The notes: generated from the sequence alone by a model not told the origin. A DNA stretch of 64,000 nucleotides from Parabacteroides distasonis (GCA_021531385.1 JAFBIR010000013.1:28685-92684), one strand, 5' to 3'. Positions 43,629-52,805 are shown, counted from the stretch's first letter. Translations and numbers: made by a program.

Positions 43629-44210
43629 ATGAACTTCAGCGAAAAATGCTTTCGGATTTTTGAACAGGCTACCCGAGCCTATCACGTGACTGACAGTGTG
43701 GATGCGCCCGCCCGCAACCCCTATCCTGTAAACAGTATCGAGTTTTATCTCTATATGAAAAACTGGATTGATGGCGTACAGTGGCATCTGGAAAGCTTAA
43801 TCCGCAGAAAAGAAGTAACTCCGGAAGAGATCGCTCGTCTTTGGCAACGCATCAAGAAGCTCAACACCGACCGAGAGGATATGATAGAGCTGATTGACAG
43901 CATCATCGCAGAAATGTATCGTTCCACAAAGGTACGGGAAGATGCGCCCCTAAATACAGAGACACCCGGTTGGGCACTCGACCGGCTATCCACACTCTGC
44001 CTCCGTATCTATCACATCCGCAGAGCGTTGCTGAAAGCTGAAGATACCAAGCAGCAGGAGAGTCTGCTCAAGATGGAGGCCCAATTAGTGATGCAGAAAG
44101 ACGACCTCGCCACCGCACTCGACCAGCTATTAGCCGACATTCGCAACGGGAAAAAACGGCTCAAACTCTATAAACAGATCAAGATTTACGATGCAGTCGC
44201 CTATGAATAA
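43629..44210 (+). CDS. DUF4254-like protein
   Basis: 193 residues from the ATG at 43629. An all-helical, highly charged protein without signal peptide or membrane helix; the pattern (SIEFYLYMKNWIDGVQWHLESLIRRKE ... NTDREDMIELIDSIIAEMY ... TETPGWALDRLSTLCLRIYH) resembles DUF4254, which in Bacteroidetes usually lies beside glycosyltransferase and LPS-core genes. It is the first gene of a run with an exported protein, a glycosyltransferase and a Kdo-kinase-like protein. Its 3' end overlaps the next gene by 20 bp. Function unknown. Confidence 0.75.
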   Translation: MNFSEKCFRIFEQATRAYHVTDSVDAPARNPYPVNSIEFYLYMKNWIDGVQWHLESLIRRKEVTPEEIARLWQRIKKLNTDREDMIELIDSIIAEMYRSTKVREDAPLNTETPGWALDRLSTLCLRIYHIRRALLKAEDTKQQESLLKMEAQLVMQKDDLATALDQLLADIRNGKKRLKLYKQIKIYDAVAYE

Positions 44211-45093
44211 CCAATCGAAGCACCGCATTCAGAGACAGCGCATAGCAGGTTGGTTATTAGGCTGTTTATGGGTTTGCCTAACGCTCTCCGCACAGGCAGA
44301 GGGGAGTTGGCGCGACAAGATGGAGGGATTGATTTATGCCCCGCGCTATTTCGGTCCGAATGCCTTCCCTGCTCCTGAGATGTATGGAGGTAAACTGCCC
44401 ACCCGCTGGGCCGTGGAGGTCAGAGGGGATTTCCACCAGATGAAAAATGATGGAGACGATACCCAAGATATCTATGCCAGCCTATATATCCCTATCGCCA
44501 AAGGCAAAGCCAGCGTAAAGATTCAGGGAGTGATTCGTGAGTTCTATGAGACCAGCGAGGCGGTGCGAGACGAGCGGAGTGCTGTAGAGGTAAAATCCCC
44601 CATTCCCTGTTATGGAGACGTGATCGTCAACTGCCATTACCAAGTTCTCCAAAGTGAACGATGGGCAGACATCACCGTTAGCGCCAATCTCAAGACCGCC
44701 AGTGGAGGACGAGTATGCGATGCTCGCTTTACTGATGCCGTGACCTATTGGTTTGACGCCAACATCGGTCGTGACCTTTGGCACAATACCGAAGCATCTA
44801 TCCGGGCGCAGGGATTGGTAGGCTTCTATTGCTGGATGACCAACGACATGATCCATCGACAAAACGATGCCTTTTGCTACGGATTGGGGTTGACCGGTCA
44901 ATGGCGTAATTTCACCTTAGCCGGACTCTTTCACGGCATACAAGGTTATGAGAAGAAGGGCGACCGACCCATGACCGTACGCCTTCGTATGGAATATGAG
45001 CTGAAGAAAAATGCATTGGCCTTCCAGTTCAAACAGGGTATGAAAGATGACCTCTACAGGGCCTTTTCTCTTTCCTACATTCGCTATTTCTAA
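44191..45093 (+). CDS. Exported protein of unknown function in the LPS-core-like cluster
   Basis: 300 residues from the ATG at 44191 (ATG 44203 is also possible). A signal peptide (IAGWLLGCLWVCLTLSAQA, cut near residue 33) is followed by a beta-rich body with no recognised motif. The pattern of alternating hydrophobic strands and the last residue Phe (FSLSYIRYF) are typical of an outer-membrane beta-barrel, which is an inference. It overlaps DUF4254 by 20 bp and precedes a glycosyltransferase by 18 bp, suggesting a role in LPS or glycan export or modification. Confidence 0.55.
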   Translation: MQSPMNNQSKHRIQRQRIAGWLLGCLWVCLTLSAQAEGSWRDKMEGLIYAPRYFGPNAFPAPEMYGGKLPTRWAVEVRGDFHQMKNDGDDTQDIYASLYIPIAKGKASVKIQGVIREFYETSEAVRDERSAVEVKSPIPCYGDVIVNCHYQVLQSERWADITVSANLKTASGGRVCDARFTDAVTYWFDANIGRDLWHNTEASIRAQGLVGFYCWMTNDMIHRQNDAFCYGLGLTGQWRNFTLAGLFHGIQGYEKKGDRPMTVRLRMEYELKKNALAFQFKQGMKDDLYRAFSLSYIRYF

Positions 45094-45111
45094 GAAACAA
45101 GAGAGACAGAC

Positions 45112-45828
45112 ATGAAACAAATCCATATCATCACCCCCGTTAAGGATTCAATCGAACTGACACTGCAGACGATTGAGTCGGTATTAGCCTCAACCGTTCA
45201 GGTACCGATACGTTATACCATCTATAACGATTTCAGCACACCGGAGAACAGTACCCGATTAGCGGAAGCAGCCTCACGCATGGGATTTGAGTTAGTCAAC
45301 CTATCCGAGCTAACCGATCATCCCTCACCTAACTACCTATTGGTGCTGCAAATGGCTCAACAACGGGCGATTGAGGCAGAAGCGGGATTGGTGATCGTGG
45401 AATCGGATGTCGTCGTGAAACCCCATACCTTGCAAGCCCTCTTTGAGGGTGCGCAGCAACAACCCAACTGTGGCATTGCCGCAGCGGTGACAGTGGATGA
45501 ACAGGAGCGGATCAACTATCCCTACCTCTATGCCAAGGGGAAAGAGAACCGGGTCTTCGCAGAGAAGAAACACCTCAGTTTCTGTTGCTCCCTGCTAACG
45601 CTCAACTTCTTGAAAGCGTTCGACTTCCACCAGCTCGATCCTGCAAAGAACTGGCACGACGTAACCATCTCCCACCGCTCCTTGGAGTTAGGTTTCACCA
45701 ATTACCTCTTCACCAACTTAACCGTATGGCACCGTCCGCATAGCAGTCGGCCCTGGAAATTATTGAAGTACACCAATCCCTGGAAGTATTACTGGTTGAA
45801 ATTCACCAAAGGGTTGGATAAGATTTAA
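45112..45828 (+). CDS. Glycosyltransferase family 2 protein
   Basis: 238 residues. The start HIITPVKDSIELTLQTIESVLAS is the GT-A nucleotide-sugar fold, with a D-x-D-like VIVESDVVVKPHTL at about 96-109 and, later, ISHRSLELGFTNYLF and WHRPHSSR near the end. It is soluble or loosely membrane-bound. It sits between an exported protein and a Kdo-kinase-like gene, so LPS core assembly is the likely pathway. The donor sugar is unknown. Confidence 0.85.
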   Translation: MKQIHIITPVKDSIELTLQTIESVLASTVQVPIRYTIYNDFSTPENSTRLAEAASRMGFELVNLSELTDHPSPNYLLVLQMAQQRAIEAEAGLVIVESDVVVKPHTLQALFEGAQQQPNCGIAAAVTVDEQERINYPYLYAKGKENRVFAEKKHLSFCCSLLTLNFLKAFDFHQLDPAKNWHDVTISHRSLELGFTNYLFTNLTVWHRPHSSRPWKLLKYTNPWKYYWLKFTKGLDKI

Positions 45829-45840
45829 GATAGTGTTACT

Positions 45841-46560
45841 ATGAAATCTCTCTGCCAACCACATATCCATACAGGAGCCAATTACCATTCGTTCCTCCCC
45901 TTTATCAAACAGCTCCCCGAAGCCTTTACGCACCAAGAAGGGCAACTGCTGTACAAAGGACGGAATGAATTACGTCTGTTGCATTATCAAGGTGTTGAGT
46001 TGGTGGTGAAGTCCTTCCAGATACCCAACTGGGTCAATCGGATTGCCTACGGCCTCTTTCGTTCCTCCAAAGCACAACGTTCCTTTGAGTATGCAGAGCG
46101 TTTACTGCAATTGGGTATCGGTACACCTGAACCCGTTGGCTACTACACGGAACGCAAAGGCCTATTCTTTCATCGCAGCTATTACATCAGCCGTCGTTCC
46201 ATTTGCCCCTACACCTTCGCCGACCTGTTGCTGCAACCCTTTGCCGAGGAGGAGGCGATTCTGCAGGCGATCGCTCGTACCACCGCTCAATTGCATGAGC
46301 AGGGACTTTTGCATAAAGACTATTCCCGAGGCAATATCCTCTTCGCATGCACAGAAGAGGGGGTACATGTAGAGATCATTGACCTCAATCGGATCCGCTT
46401 TAAACAGATTGGCTGGGAAGAGGGATGTCGCAACTTCGAACGTCTGCCCCTCACAGATCGGATGTTGACTACCTTAACCAAAGCTTATGCGCAAGCAAGA
46501 GGATTCGATGAAGAACAATGCCTGCAATGGATGCAAGCACACCACACCAACCGCATTTAA
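45841..46560 (+). CDS. Lipopolysaccharide (Kdo/heptose) kinase family protein
   Basis: 239 residues with a protein-kinase-like fold. The catalytic loop HKDYSRGNILF (about 158-168) and the metal aspartate in IIDLNRIRF (about 179-187) are intact, as is the nucleotide lysine region LVVKSFQ (about 57-63). It is probably a WaaP/KdkA-type kinase that phosphorylates the inner core of LPS (Kdo or heptose). It is the last gene of the cluster and overlaps the convergent GNAT gene by 4 bp. Confidence 0.85.
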   Translation: MKSLCQPHIHTGANYHSFLPFIKQLPEAFTHQEGQLLYKGRNELRLLHYQGVELVVKSFQIPNWVNRIAYGLFRSSKAQRSFEYAERLLQLGIGTPEPVGYYTERKGLFFHRSYYISRRSICPYTFADLLLQPFAEEEAILQAIARTTAQLHEQGLLHKDYSRGNILFACTEEGVHVEIIDLNRIRFKQIGWEEGCRNFERLPLTDRMLTTLTKAYAQARGFDEEQCLQWMQAHHTNRI

Positions 46561-47111
46561 AGCGTTTTCACCCCATAGACCTTTTGGTAAAGGGCATCGC
46601 GTACCTCCGCAAACCGTTGTGTAAGATCCAAGGAGCCATAGCTCATCAAGCGTAACTCCAAGGAGAGACCACCTGAACGATAAGGAGGCTGGATATAGCG
46701 TTGCGAATCGAGATGAAAACCCTGTCGCTCATAGAAGCCCACTCGCCTACGAGTCAATTCATCCTCAGGCAATTCCACCTCCAATACCACCGCATCCTCC
46801 TGTAAGGAAAGGAAAAGGCGCAAAGCCTCCCCTCCGATACCGCCATTACGTGCGGAAGGATCAATCGCAAAATGCTCCACATAACGGAAACCCTCAAATT
46901 GCCAGTTAGAGAGGAAGCCCACATAAGTACGCTCCCGATAGAAAACCCGTAATTGGAAAGCCGGCTCCGCCGCAATCAATCGCCTCACCAAAGCGAAATC
47001 TCGCCGTTCGGCCTCTGGGAAGGCCTCATTATACGTTTGTTCTACTTGATCCAATACGGGATCATTTGCCATAAATACCTGCTTACTATTTAATAGCACA
47101 TTTTCATTCAT
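46557..47111 (-). CDS. GNAT family N-acetyltransferase
   Basis: 184 residues. The acetyl-CoA site is in FAIDPSARNGGIGGEALRLFLSL (about 80-102, with the R/Q-x-x-G-x-G/A pattern here as RNGGIG), followed by VVLEVELPEDELTRRRVGFYERQGF, the usual GNAT ending motif. It starts at ATG 47111, with ATG at residue 14 as an alternative. It converges on the kinase gene. The substrate is unknown. Confidence 0.85.
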   Translation of the reverse strand: MNENVLLNSKQVFMANDPVLDQVEQTYNEAFPEAERRDFALVRRLIAAEPAFQLRVFYRERTYVGFLSNWQFEGFRYVEHFAIDPSARNGGIGGEALRLFLSLQEDAVVLEVELPEDELTRRRVGFYERQGFHLDSQRYIQPPYRSGGLSLELRLMSYGSLDLTQRFAEVRDALYQKVYGVKTL

Positions 47112-47198
47112 ACTTCATACCTCGTTAAAAATTAGCCCTTATCTATTACAAAATAAAAATAATAATGTCCCATAGCAGTACGATTATTAGATTATCCG

Positions 47199-47215
47199 TA
47201 TATTTGTCCACAAAT
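47199..47215 (+). promoter_or_regulatory. Lrp-gene -7 element overlapped by a palindrome
   Basis: TATATTTG (47199-47206) is the likely -7 box of the regulator gene. The palindrome ATTTGT-CC-ACAAAT (47202-47215) overlaps it, which would suit autoregulation. Confidence 0.45.
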
Positions 47216-47256
47216 TGAAAGAGACAAATTAAAACGGATACAAACATACAAAATAT

Positions 47257-47736
47257 ATGGGACATCATCAATTGGATGAATTAGATGGTAAGATTCTTAA
47301 GATGATCGTGGGTAACGCACGTATCCCGTTCTTGGAGGTAGCCAGAGAGTGCAACGTATCAGGTGCAGCCATTCACCAACGCATACAGAAACTTACCGCA
47401 TTGGGTGTGATTAAAGGGTCAGAGTTCATCATCGACAACACAAAGGTCGGTTATGAGACCTGTGCCTATATGGGACTATTCTTGAAATCACCAGGGCAAT
47501 TCCCTACGGTGACTGAGGCCTTAAAGCAAATACCGGAGGTAGTGGAATGTCATTACACGACCGGGCAATATGACCTCTTCATCAAGATTTACGCAAAGAA
47601 CAATCAACATCTGTTGAGCATCATCCACAACAAATTGCAACCGTTAGGATTGGCACGTACCGAATCGCTCATCTCCTTCAAGGAGGCTTTTAAGCGACAA
47701 ATTCCCATTGATTTAGAGGAAGACGATGATTATTAA
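47257..47736 (+). CDS. Lrp/AsnC family transcriptional regulator
   Basis: 159 residues. An N-terminal winged helix-turn-helix (LDELDGKILKMIVGNARIPFLEVARECNVSGAAIHQRIQKL, about 5-45) is joined to a RAM-type ligand-binding domain (TCAYMGLFLK ... VVECHYTTGQYDLFIKIYAKNNQHLLSII). Such proteins form octamers that sense amino acids or metabolites. The promoter -7 box is overlapped by a 14-bp palindrome, which could be its own binding site. It stands alone, divergent from GNAT. Confidence 0.93.
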   Translation: MGHHQLDELDGKILKMIVGNARIPFLEVARECNVSGAAIHQRIQKLTALGVIKGSEFIIDNTKVGYETCAYMGLFLKSPGQFPTVTEALKQIPEVVECHYTTGQYDLFIKIYAKNNQHLLSIIHNKLQPLGLARTESLISFKEAFKRQIPIDLEEDDDY

Positions 47737-47737
47737 A

Positions 47738-47770
47738 TAAAAAAGAGAACCCGAAAGGATTCTCTTTTTT
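47738..47770. terminator. Bidirectional terminator between the Lrp gene and asnS
   Basis: The stem AAAAGAGAA/TTCTCTTTT with a CCCGAAAGGA loop is flanked by A and T runs between two convergent genes. Confidence 0.75.
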
Positions 47771-47774
47771 ATGA

Positions 47775-49181
47775 TTAGAACTCTGCGTTCTTCGGTGTAC
47801 GCGGGAAAGGAATCACATCGCGAATGTTCGCCATACCCGTCACGAACAACAACAGACGCTCGAAACCTAAGCCGAAACCAGAATGAGGTACCGTACCGAA
47901 ACGGCGGGTATCCAAGTACCACCACATATCCTTCATCGGGATATGCAACTCGTTGATGCGGTTAAGCAACTTGTCGTAGTCAGCCTCACGCTCGGAGCCA
48001 CCGATGATCTCGCCAATCTTCGGGAAAAGCACGTCCATCGCACGCACCGTTTTGCCATCCTCGTTCTGCTTCATGTAGAAGGCCTTGATCTCCTTCGGAT
48101 AATCCGTCAAGATAACCGGACACTTGAAGTGCTCCTCCACCAAGTAGCGCTCATGCTCAGAGGCCAAATCAACACCCCAGTAAACCGGGAACTCGAATTG
48201 GTGACCCTTTGCCACAGCCTCCTCCAAGATCTTGATACCCTCGGTATAAGGCAGACGCACGAAACGATCCTTCAAAACACCCTCCAAACGGGCGATCAAC
48301 TCCTTGTCAAACATATCGTTGAGAAATTGTACATCCTCACGGCAGTTATCCAAAGCCCACTGCACGCAGAACTTGATAAACTCCTCGGCCAACTCCATGT
48401 TATCCGTAATGTCGTTGAAAGCGACCTCCGGCTCAATCATCCAGAACTCAGCCAAGTGACGCGGCGTGTTGGAGTTTTCCGCACGGAACGTCGGACCAAA
48501 TGTATAGATCTGACCCAAAGCGGTAGCCGCCAACTCACCCTCCAACTGTCCGGAAACCGTCAAGCTGGTCTGTTTACCAAAGAAATCATCATCATACAAA
48601 ATCGACCCATTCTCATCCTTCTTCAGATTATAGAGGTTCTTCGTCGTTACTTGGAACATCTGACCAGCTCCCTCACAATCAGAAGCGGTGATGATCGGGG
48701 TATGGAAATAGAAGAAACCCTTATCGTGGAAGAACTTATGAATCGCATAAGCCATGTTGTGGCGGATACGGAAGATAGCACCAAACGTGTTCGTACGGGG
48801 ACGCAAATGTGCGATCTCACGCAAGAACTCCATCGTGTGACCCTTCTTCTGCAAGGGATAGACAGCGGGATCAGCCGTACCGTAAATTTCAATCTCAGTC
48901 GCCTGAATCTCGACACGCTGACCTTTGCCCTGAGAGGCAGTCAAGATGCCGTTCACGCTCAAGCTTGCGCCTGTCGTGATCGGCTTCAAGAACTCCTCAC
49001 CCAGCTTTTCCACGTCCACAACAATCTGAACATTATTGATGGTTGATCCATCGTTCAACGCAATAAAGTTTACCTGTTTGCTACCACGGCGGGTACGTAC
49101 CCAACCCTTCACGTTGACGGTGGTGCCAAAGGCCTCACTCTTCAACAAATCAACAATCTTTGTTCTCTTAATTGTTTCCAT
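47775..49181 (-). CDS. asnS: Asparaginyl-tRNA synthetase
   Basis: 468 residues, a class IIb synthetase. An OB-fold anticodon domain ([25 protein letters not shown]) is followed by the catalytic core with motif 2 ([24 protein letters not shown]) and motif 3 ([12 protein letters not shown], near the C-terminus). Asn-type, not Asp-type, by the short length and the [15 protein letters not shown] signature. It is 16 bp behind rluB, completing a purB-rluB-asnS run on the minus strand. Confidence 0.96.
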   Translation of the reverse strand: METIKRTKIVDLLKSEAFGTTVNVKGWVRTRRGSKQVNFIALNDGSTINNVQIVVDVEKLGEEFLKPITTGASLSVNGILTASQGKGQRVEIQATEIEIYGTADPAVYPLQKKGHTMEFLREIAHLRPRTNTFGAIFRIRHNMAYAIHKFFHDKGFFYFHTPIITASDCEGAGQMFQVTTKNLYNLKKDENGSILYDDDFFGKQTSLTVSGQLEGELAATALGQIYTFGPTFRAENSNTPRHLAEFWMIEPEVAFNDITDNMELAEEFIKFCVQWALDNCREDVQFLNDMFDKELIARLEGVLKDRFVRLPYTEGIKILEEAVAKGHQFEFPVYWGVDLASEHERYLVEEHFKCPVILTDYPKEIKAFYMKQNEDGKTVRAMDVLFPKIGEIIGGSEREADYDKLLNRINELHIPMKDMWWYLDTRRFGTVPHSGFGLGFERLLLFVTGMANIRDVIPFPRTPKNAEF

Positions 49182-49197
49182 CTAAGCTATTTATTTG

Positions 49198-50646
49198 TTA
49201 TTCGAATGCACCCATACGCAGTGCGTTCACCTCTTTCTCGTTCAGATAACGCCATTTGCCGCGACCCAAGTTCTTCTTGGTCAAACCAGCGAAATAGACG
49301 CGATCCAATTTAATGACATGATAACCCAATGACTCAAAAATACGACGCACGATACGGTTGCGACCTGAGTGGATCTCAATACCCACCTGCGACTTGTCAT
49401 CCTCACTGGCATAGCTAATCGCATCAGCATGTACCTCACCATCCTCTAACTCTAAGCCGTTGGCGATCTTCTCCATATCCTCGATCGCTACGTTCTTGTC
49501 CAACCATACGTGGTAAATCTTCTTTTTCTTGAACGAAGGATGTGTCAACTTGGAAGCCAAGTCACCATCGTTCGTCAACAGCAATACACCTGTCGTGTTA
49601 CGGTCCAAACGACCTACCGGATAGATACGCTCGCTGCAAGCGTTCTTCACCAAATCCATCACGGTCAAGCGCTCCTGCGGATCGTCGGAGGTCGTCACAC
49701 AGTTCTTCGGCTTATTCAACAAGATATAGACCTTGCTCTCGATCTGTACCTCTTTACCGCCAAACATCACCTTGTCTTGACGGGTGATCTTCGTACCCAA
49801 CTCGGTAACGACCTCACCATTCACCGTCACAACACCCTTCTGGATGTACTCATCGGCCTCACGACGTGAGCAAACACCAGCGTTTGACAAGAACTTGTTC
49901 AAGCGGATCGGCTCCATTGGATCAGCCAATACCTCCTGATACTTAATTTGTTTCGGACGTTGCGGACGCTGCGGCTGCTTCGGTTGCGGACGGTTGTTGC
50001 TCGGACGACGCTGCATGCCTCCCTGATTGCCATAACCACCCTGACGGTTGTTATTGCCATAACCACCTTGGCGGCTATTATTACCATAACCACCTTGACG
50101 ACTGTTGCCGTAACCACCCTGGCGGCTGTTGCCATAACCACCTTGACGGCTATTGCCGTAACCACCCTGGCGGCTGTCGCCATAACCACCACCGTTGTCA
50201 TAGGGACGACGAGGGCCCCCATAATTCTGTGCCGGACGTGGTTCACCATAATCTACGCGGGTCTCGCCCACGCGTGCACGTCTCTTGCGAATAGCACCGG
50301 CTTGCGCACCCTCACCGTTTGGCGAAGCAGAGTAAGCCTTTCCATTGCCCTCATAAGGCATATAACCTTGACGAGGATTGTTGTACGAAGGACGGCCGTA
50401 ACCACCTTGACGGTTATAACCACCCTGACGATTACCGTACCCACCATTGTCATAGCCACCTTGGCGGCCCTGACGATCCCCATAAGCGGGACGGTTAGTT
50501 TCTCCATAAGAGCGATAGGGTCTGCGCTCGTAGCCTCCCTCAGGTTTGTTGTAATCCTGACTGTAAGGTCTTCTCTCACCTTCCTGATCGTTGTGCATCG
50601 TCTTTCTCGGACGCGGCTGCATCTCATCTCTTTCTTCAGTACTCAT
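49198..50646 (-). CDS. rluB: 23S rRNA pseudouridine synthase (RluB-like) with long low-complexity N-terminus
   Basis: 482 residues. The C-terminal half is a normal RluB/RsuA enzyme: an S4 domain (IRLNKFLSNAGVCSRREADEYIQKG, about 243-267) and the catalytic motif PVGRLDRNTTGVLLLTNDGDLA (about 340-361). The first 235 residues are a low-complexity region rich in Gly, Tyr, Arg, Asn and Gln, with repeats such as RQGGYGNS. The repeats are also visible in DNA (about 50019-50185, mostly 24-bp period). It may bind RNA or form condensates; this is inference. The gene follows purB by 102 bp and precedes asnS by 16 bp. Confidence 0.92.
   Translation of the reverse strand: MSTEERDEMQPRPRKTMHNDQEGERRPYSQDYNKPEGGYERRPYRSYGETNRPAYGDRQGRQGGYDNGGYGNRQGGYNRQGGYGRPSYNNPRQGYMPYEGNGKAYSASPNGEGAQAGAIRKRRARVGETRVDYGEPRPAQNYGGPRRPYDNGGGYGDSRQGGYGNSRQGGYGNSRQGGYGNSRQGGYGNNSRQGGYGNNNRQGGYGNQGGMQRRPSNNRPQPKQPQRPQRPKQIKYQEVLADPMEPIRLNKFLSNAGVCSRREADEYIQKGVVTVNGEVVTELGTKITRQDKVMFGGKEVQIESKVYILLNKPKNCVTTSDDPQERLTVMDLVKNACSERIYPVGRLDRNTTGVLLLTNDGDLASKLTHPSFKKKKIYHVWLDKNVAIEDMEKIANGLELEDGEVHADAISYASEDDKSQVGIEIHSGRNRIVRRIFESLGYHVIKLDRVYFAGLTKKNLGRGKWRYLNEKEVNALRMGAFE
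50019..50185. repeat. Tandem coding repeat within rluB
   Basis: A unit encoding RQGGYGNS (24 bp, a few of 27 bp with one more Asn) is repeated six or more times. Coding identity is high enough for slippage-driven length change. Confidence 0.8.
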
Positions 50647-50748
50647 GTTTTTCTCTCTAATTTCAATAGTTAAAACTTGGCAACCTCACGGTTACCGATT
50701 CATAATCTCTATTTTCTGTTATTATAATATATGTATAATACGTATTGT

Positions 50749-52092
50749 TTAAATTCCCGTATAGTTATGCGGAGTGATGGCACGCAACTCAGCCTTCACC
50801 GCATCGCTGACCGCTAACGTATCAATAAACGCATGGATAGACTCCTCCGTGACAGCCTCGTTCGTACGTGTCAACGCCTTCAATGCCTCATAAGGTTTCG
50901 GATAGCCCTCGCGACGCAAGATGGTCTGAATACCCTCTGCGACAACCGGCCAACAATGATCCAAGTCACGACGCAAAGCCGCCTCGTTCAGCAACAACTT
51001 GCCCAAGCCTTTCAGCAAGCTCTTGAAGGCGATCTCGATATGCGCCAAAGGCACACCCACGTTACGCAACACCGTAGAATCGGTCAAATCGCGTTGCAGG
51101 CGAGAGATGGGCAACTTCGTCGCCAGATGGCCCAAGATTGCGTTCGCCATGCCCAAGTTACCCTCAGCGTTCTCGAAATCAATCGGGTTCACCTTGTGCG
51201 GCATCGCTGAAGAGCCAATCTCACCCGCCTTGATCTTCTGCTTGAAATACTCCATCGAGATATACTGCCAGAAGTCGCGGTTGAGGTCGATCAAGATCGT
51301 GTTGATTCGTTTCAAGCCGTCAAACAAAGCCGCCAAGTTATCATAGTTAGAGATCTGGGTCGTCCATTGCTCCCGTTGCAAACCTAAGACCTCGCTGACA
51401 AAGTTGTTGCCAAACGCACGCCAGTCATAATCGGGATAAGCCACGTGATGGGCGTTGAAATTACCCGTCGCACCTCCAAACTTCGCACTAATCGGCGTAG
51501 CCTTCAACAACGCCAACTGCTGCTCTAAACGATAGACATACACCATTACCTCCTTGCCCAAACGAGTAGGCGAAGCAGGTTGACCATGCGTACGTGCCAA
51601 CATCGGGATTTGCATCCACTCCTCCGCATACCCACGTAAGGTATTGATCACCTCCTGCAAACCAGGGTAATAGACCTCCTCTAACGCCTCTTTCACAGAG
51701 AGGGGCACCGAGGTATTGTTAATATCTTGCGAGGTCAATCCGAAATGAATAAACTCATGGTATTTCTCAGCCAAGAAATGGTCTGTCTTCTCCTTGATAA
51801 AATACTCCACGGCCTTCACGTCGTGATTCGTAACCTTCTCAATCTCTTTCACCCGAAGCGCATCAGCCTCACTGAACTGCGTATATAATTGGCGAAGACC
51901 TGCTTTCACCTCCGGCGTATCCAGCTCTTTCAGCTGCGGGAGAAACGCAGAAAGGGCAATAAAATACTCCACCTCCACACGCACACGATAGCGAATAAGC
52001 GCATACTCAGAGAAATATGCGGCCAAGTTGTCAGCCTTACTCCTATATCGCCCGTCAACGGGGGATATAGCTGTCAATGTCGATAAATCCAT
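50749..52092 (-). CDS. purB: Adenylosuccinate lyase
   Basis: 447 residues from the ATG at 52092 (MDLSTLTAISPVDGRYRSK); the longer frame to 52143 crosses the promoter and is rejected. It cleaves adenylosuccinate and SAICAR in purine synthesis. The fumarase-superfamily signature appears as AGEIGSSAMPHKVNPIDFEN (about 281-300); the catalytic histidine region is LARTHGQPASPTRLGKE (about 158). First gene of the purB-rluB-asnS run. Confidence 0.96.
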   Translation of the reverse strand: MDLSTLTAISPVDGRYRSKADNLAAYFSEYALIRYRVRVEVEYFIALSAFLPQLKELDTPEVKAGLRQLYTQFSEADALRVKEIEKVTNHDVKAVEYFIKEKTDHFLAEKYHEFIHFGLTSQDINNTSVPLSVKEALEEVYYPGLQEVINTLRGYAEEWMQIPMLARTHGQPASPTRLGKEVMVYVYRLEQQLALLKATPISAKFGGATGNFNAHHVAYPDYDWRAFGNNFVSEVLGLQREQWTTQISNYDNLAALFDGLKRINTILIDLNRDFWQYISMEYFKQKIKAGEIGSSAMPHKVNPIDFENAEGNLGMANAILGHLATKLPISRLQRDLTDSTVLRNVGVPLAHIEIAFKSLLKGLGKLLLNEAALRRDLDHCWPVVAEGIQTILRREGYPKPYEALKALTRTNEAVTEESIHAFIDTLAVSDAVKAELRAITPHNYTGI

Positions 52093-52115
52093 ACACACTG
52101 TTAAATAAAGAGACG

Positions 52116-52143
52116 CAAAGGTAATCTTTTTCGCTGGAAACAA
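52116..52143 (-). promoter_or_regulatory. Predicted purB promoter
   Basis: On the minus strand, TACCTTTG (plus 52116-52123) is preceded by TTG (plus CAA 52141-52143) with a 17-bp spacer, a little short. Confidence 0.5.
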
Positions 52144-52333
52144 CGTATTTGGCCCTCATTTTTTAGTAAAATTACGACCCTGCACGGCCAACCCCATTCC
52201 GCAGCCGGCTCAAACCCTCTATCGAGCCCGCTCAACGCTCGCTTTCAGTCGGCTCAACTTGCCCCTTGCCCCCGCCAGGAGCAACTCTCGACCTGACTTC
52301 GGAGGAAAAAATCGCAAAAATTTCGGCAAAACA
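52144..52333. other. Spacer between purB and tRNA-Val, no gene seen
   Basis: About 190 bp without an open frame or RNA gene. The short word CGGCTCAA occurs twice and CCGCTCAAC once (about 52207-52260); no further structure is convincing. Confidence 0.4.
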
Positions 52334-52364
52334 TTTGGAGGTATCAGAAAAAGCCGTATCTTTG
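52334..52364 (+). promoter_or_regulatory. Predicted promoter of the tRNA-Val pair
   Basis: TTTG (52334-52337), a 19-bp spacer and TATCTTTG (52357-52364), 40 bp before the first tRNA. Confidence 0.7.
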
Positions 52365-52404
52365 CAGCGCTTTTGAGAAACAAAGCAACGAGAGAAGTCT
52401 TGAA

Positions 52405-52482
52405 GGGCGTTTAGCTCAGCTGGTTCAGAGCATCTGCCTTACAAGCAGAGGGTCGGGGGTTCGAATCCCTCAACGCCCACCA
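52405..52482 (+). tRNA. tRNA-Val (anticodon TAC), first copy
   Basis: Acceptor GGGCGTT/AACGCCC, anticodon stem TCTGC/GCAGA with loop CTTACAA (anticodon TAC), T-arm GGGGGTTCGAATCCCTC and encoded CCA (52480-52482). Confidence 0.95.
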
Positions 52483-52518
52483 TTTAAAAGTTTTACACTT
52501 CACCCCGAAAATTATTTC

Positions 52519-52596
52519 GGGCGTTTAGCTCAGCTGGTTCAGAGCATCTGCCTTACAAGCAGAGGGTCGGGGGTTCGAATCCCTCAACGCCCACCA
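52519..52596 (+). tRNA. tRNA-Val (anticodon TAC), second copy
   Basis: Identical to the first copy over its whole 78 nt, beginning 114 bp further on; CCA encoded at 52594-52596. Both are probably on one transcript. Confidence 0.95.
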
Positions 52597-52599
52597 TTT

Positions 52600-52635
52600 A
52601 AAAGAGATGCATGCTACGATGCATCTCTTTTTTTA
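52600..52635 (+). terminator. Intrinsic terminator of the tRNA-Val pair
   Basis: The stem AAAGAGATGCAT/ATGCATCTCTTT with a GCTACG loop ends in T7. Confidence 0.85.
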
Positions 52636-52797
52636 TGTCTTTTAGTCTACATTTACAAATACAGCAATGACCCTAACGAACGGATACGCTTTGACAATAA
52701 GTACTGAAGCTTTGGCATTTGACATAACAAATTCCAAATAAATCGGGTGATCCGAAATATTCTTTATCTAAACTGCGATTAGTTTTTGATTTTTGTT

Positions 52798-52805
52798 TAT
52801 TTTTG
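52798..52805 (+). promoter_or_regulatory. Predicted -7 element of susC
   Basis: TATTTTTG, 62 bp before the susC ATG. The -33 side is T-rich without a well-placed TTG. The leader is AT-rich. Confidence 0.4.

Noticed and set aside
47883..49046. Long open frame antisense to asnS
   Set aside because: It lies wholly inside a well-supported gene and has a composition typical of a shadow frame.
49948..50673. Open frame rich in Ala, Thr, Ile and Val opposite the rluB repeat region
   Set aside because: It is the complement of the Gly/Tyr/Asn/Gln repeat and not a plausible membrane protein gene.
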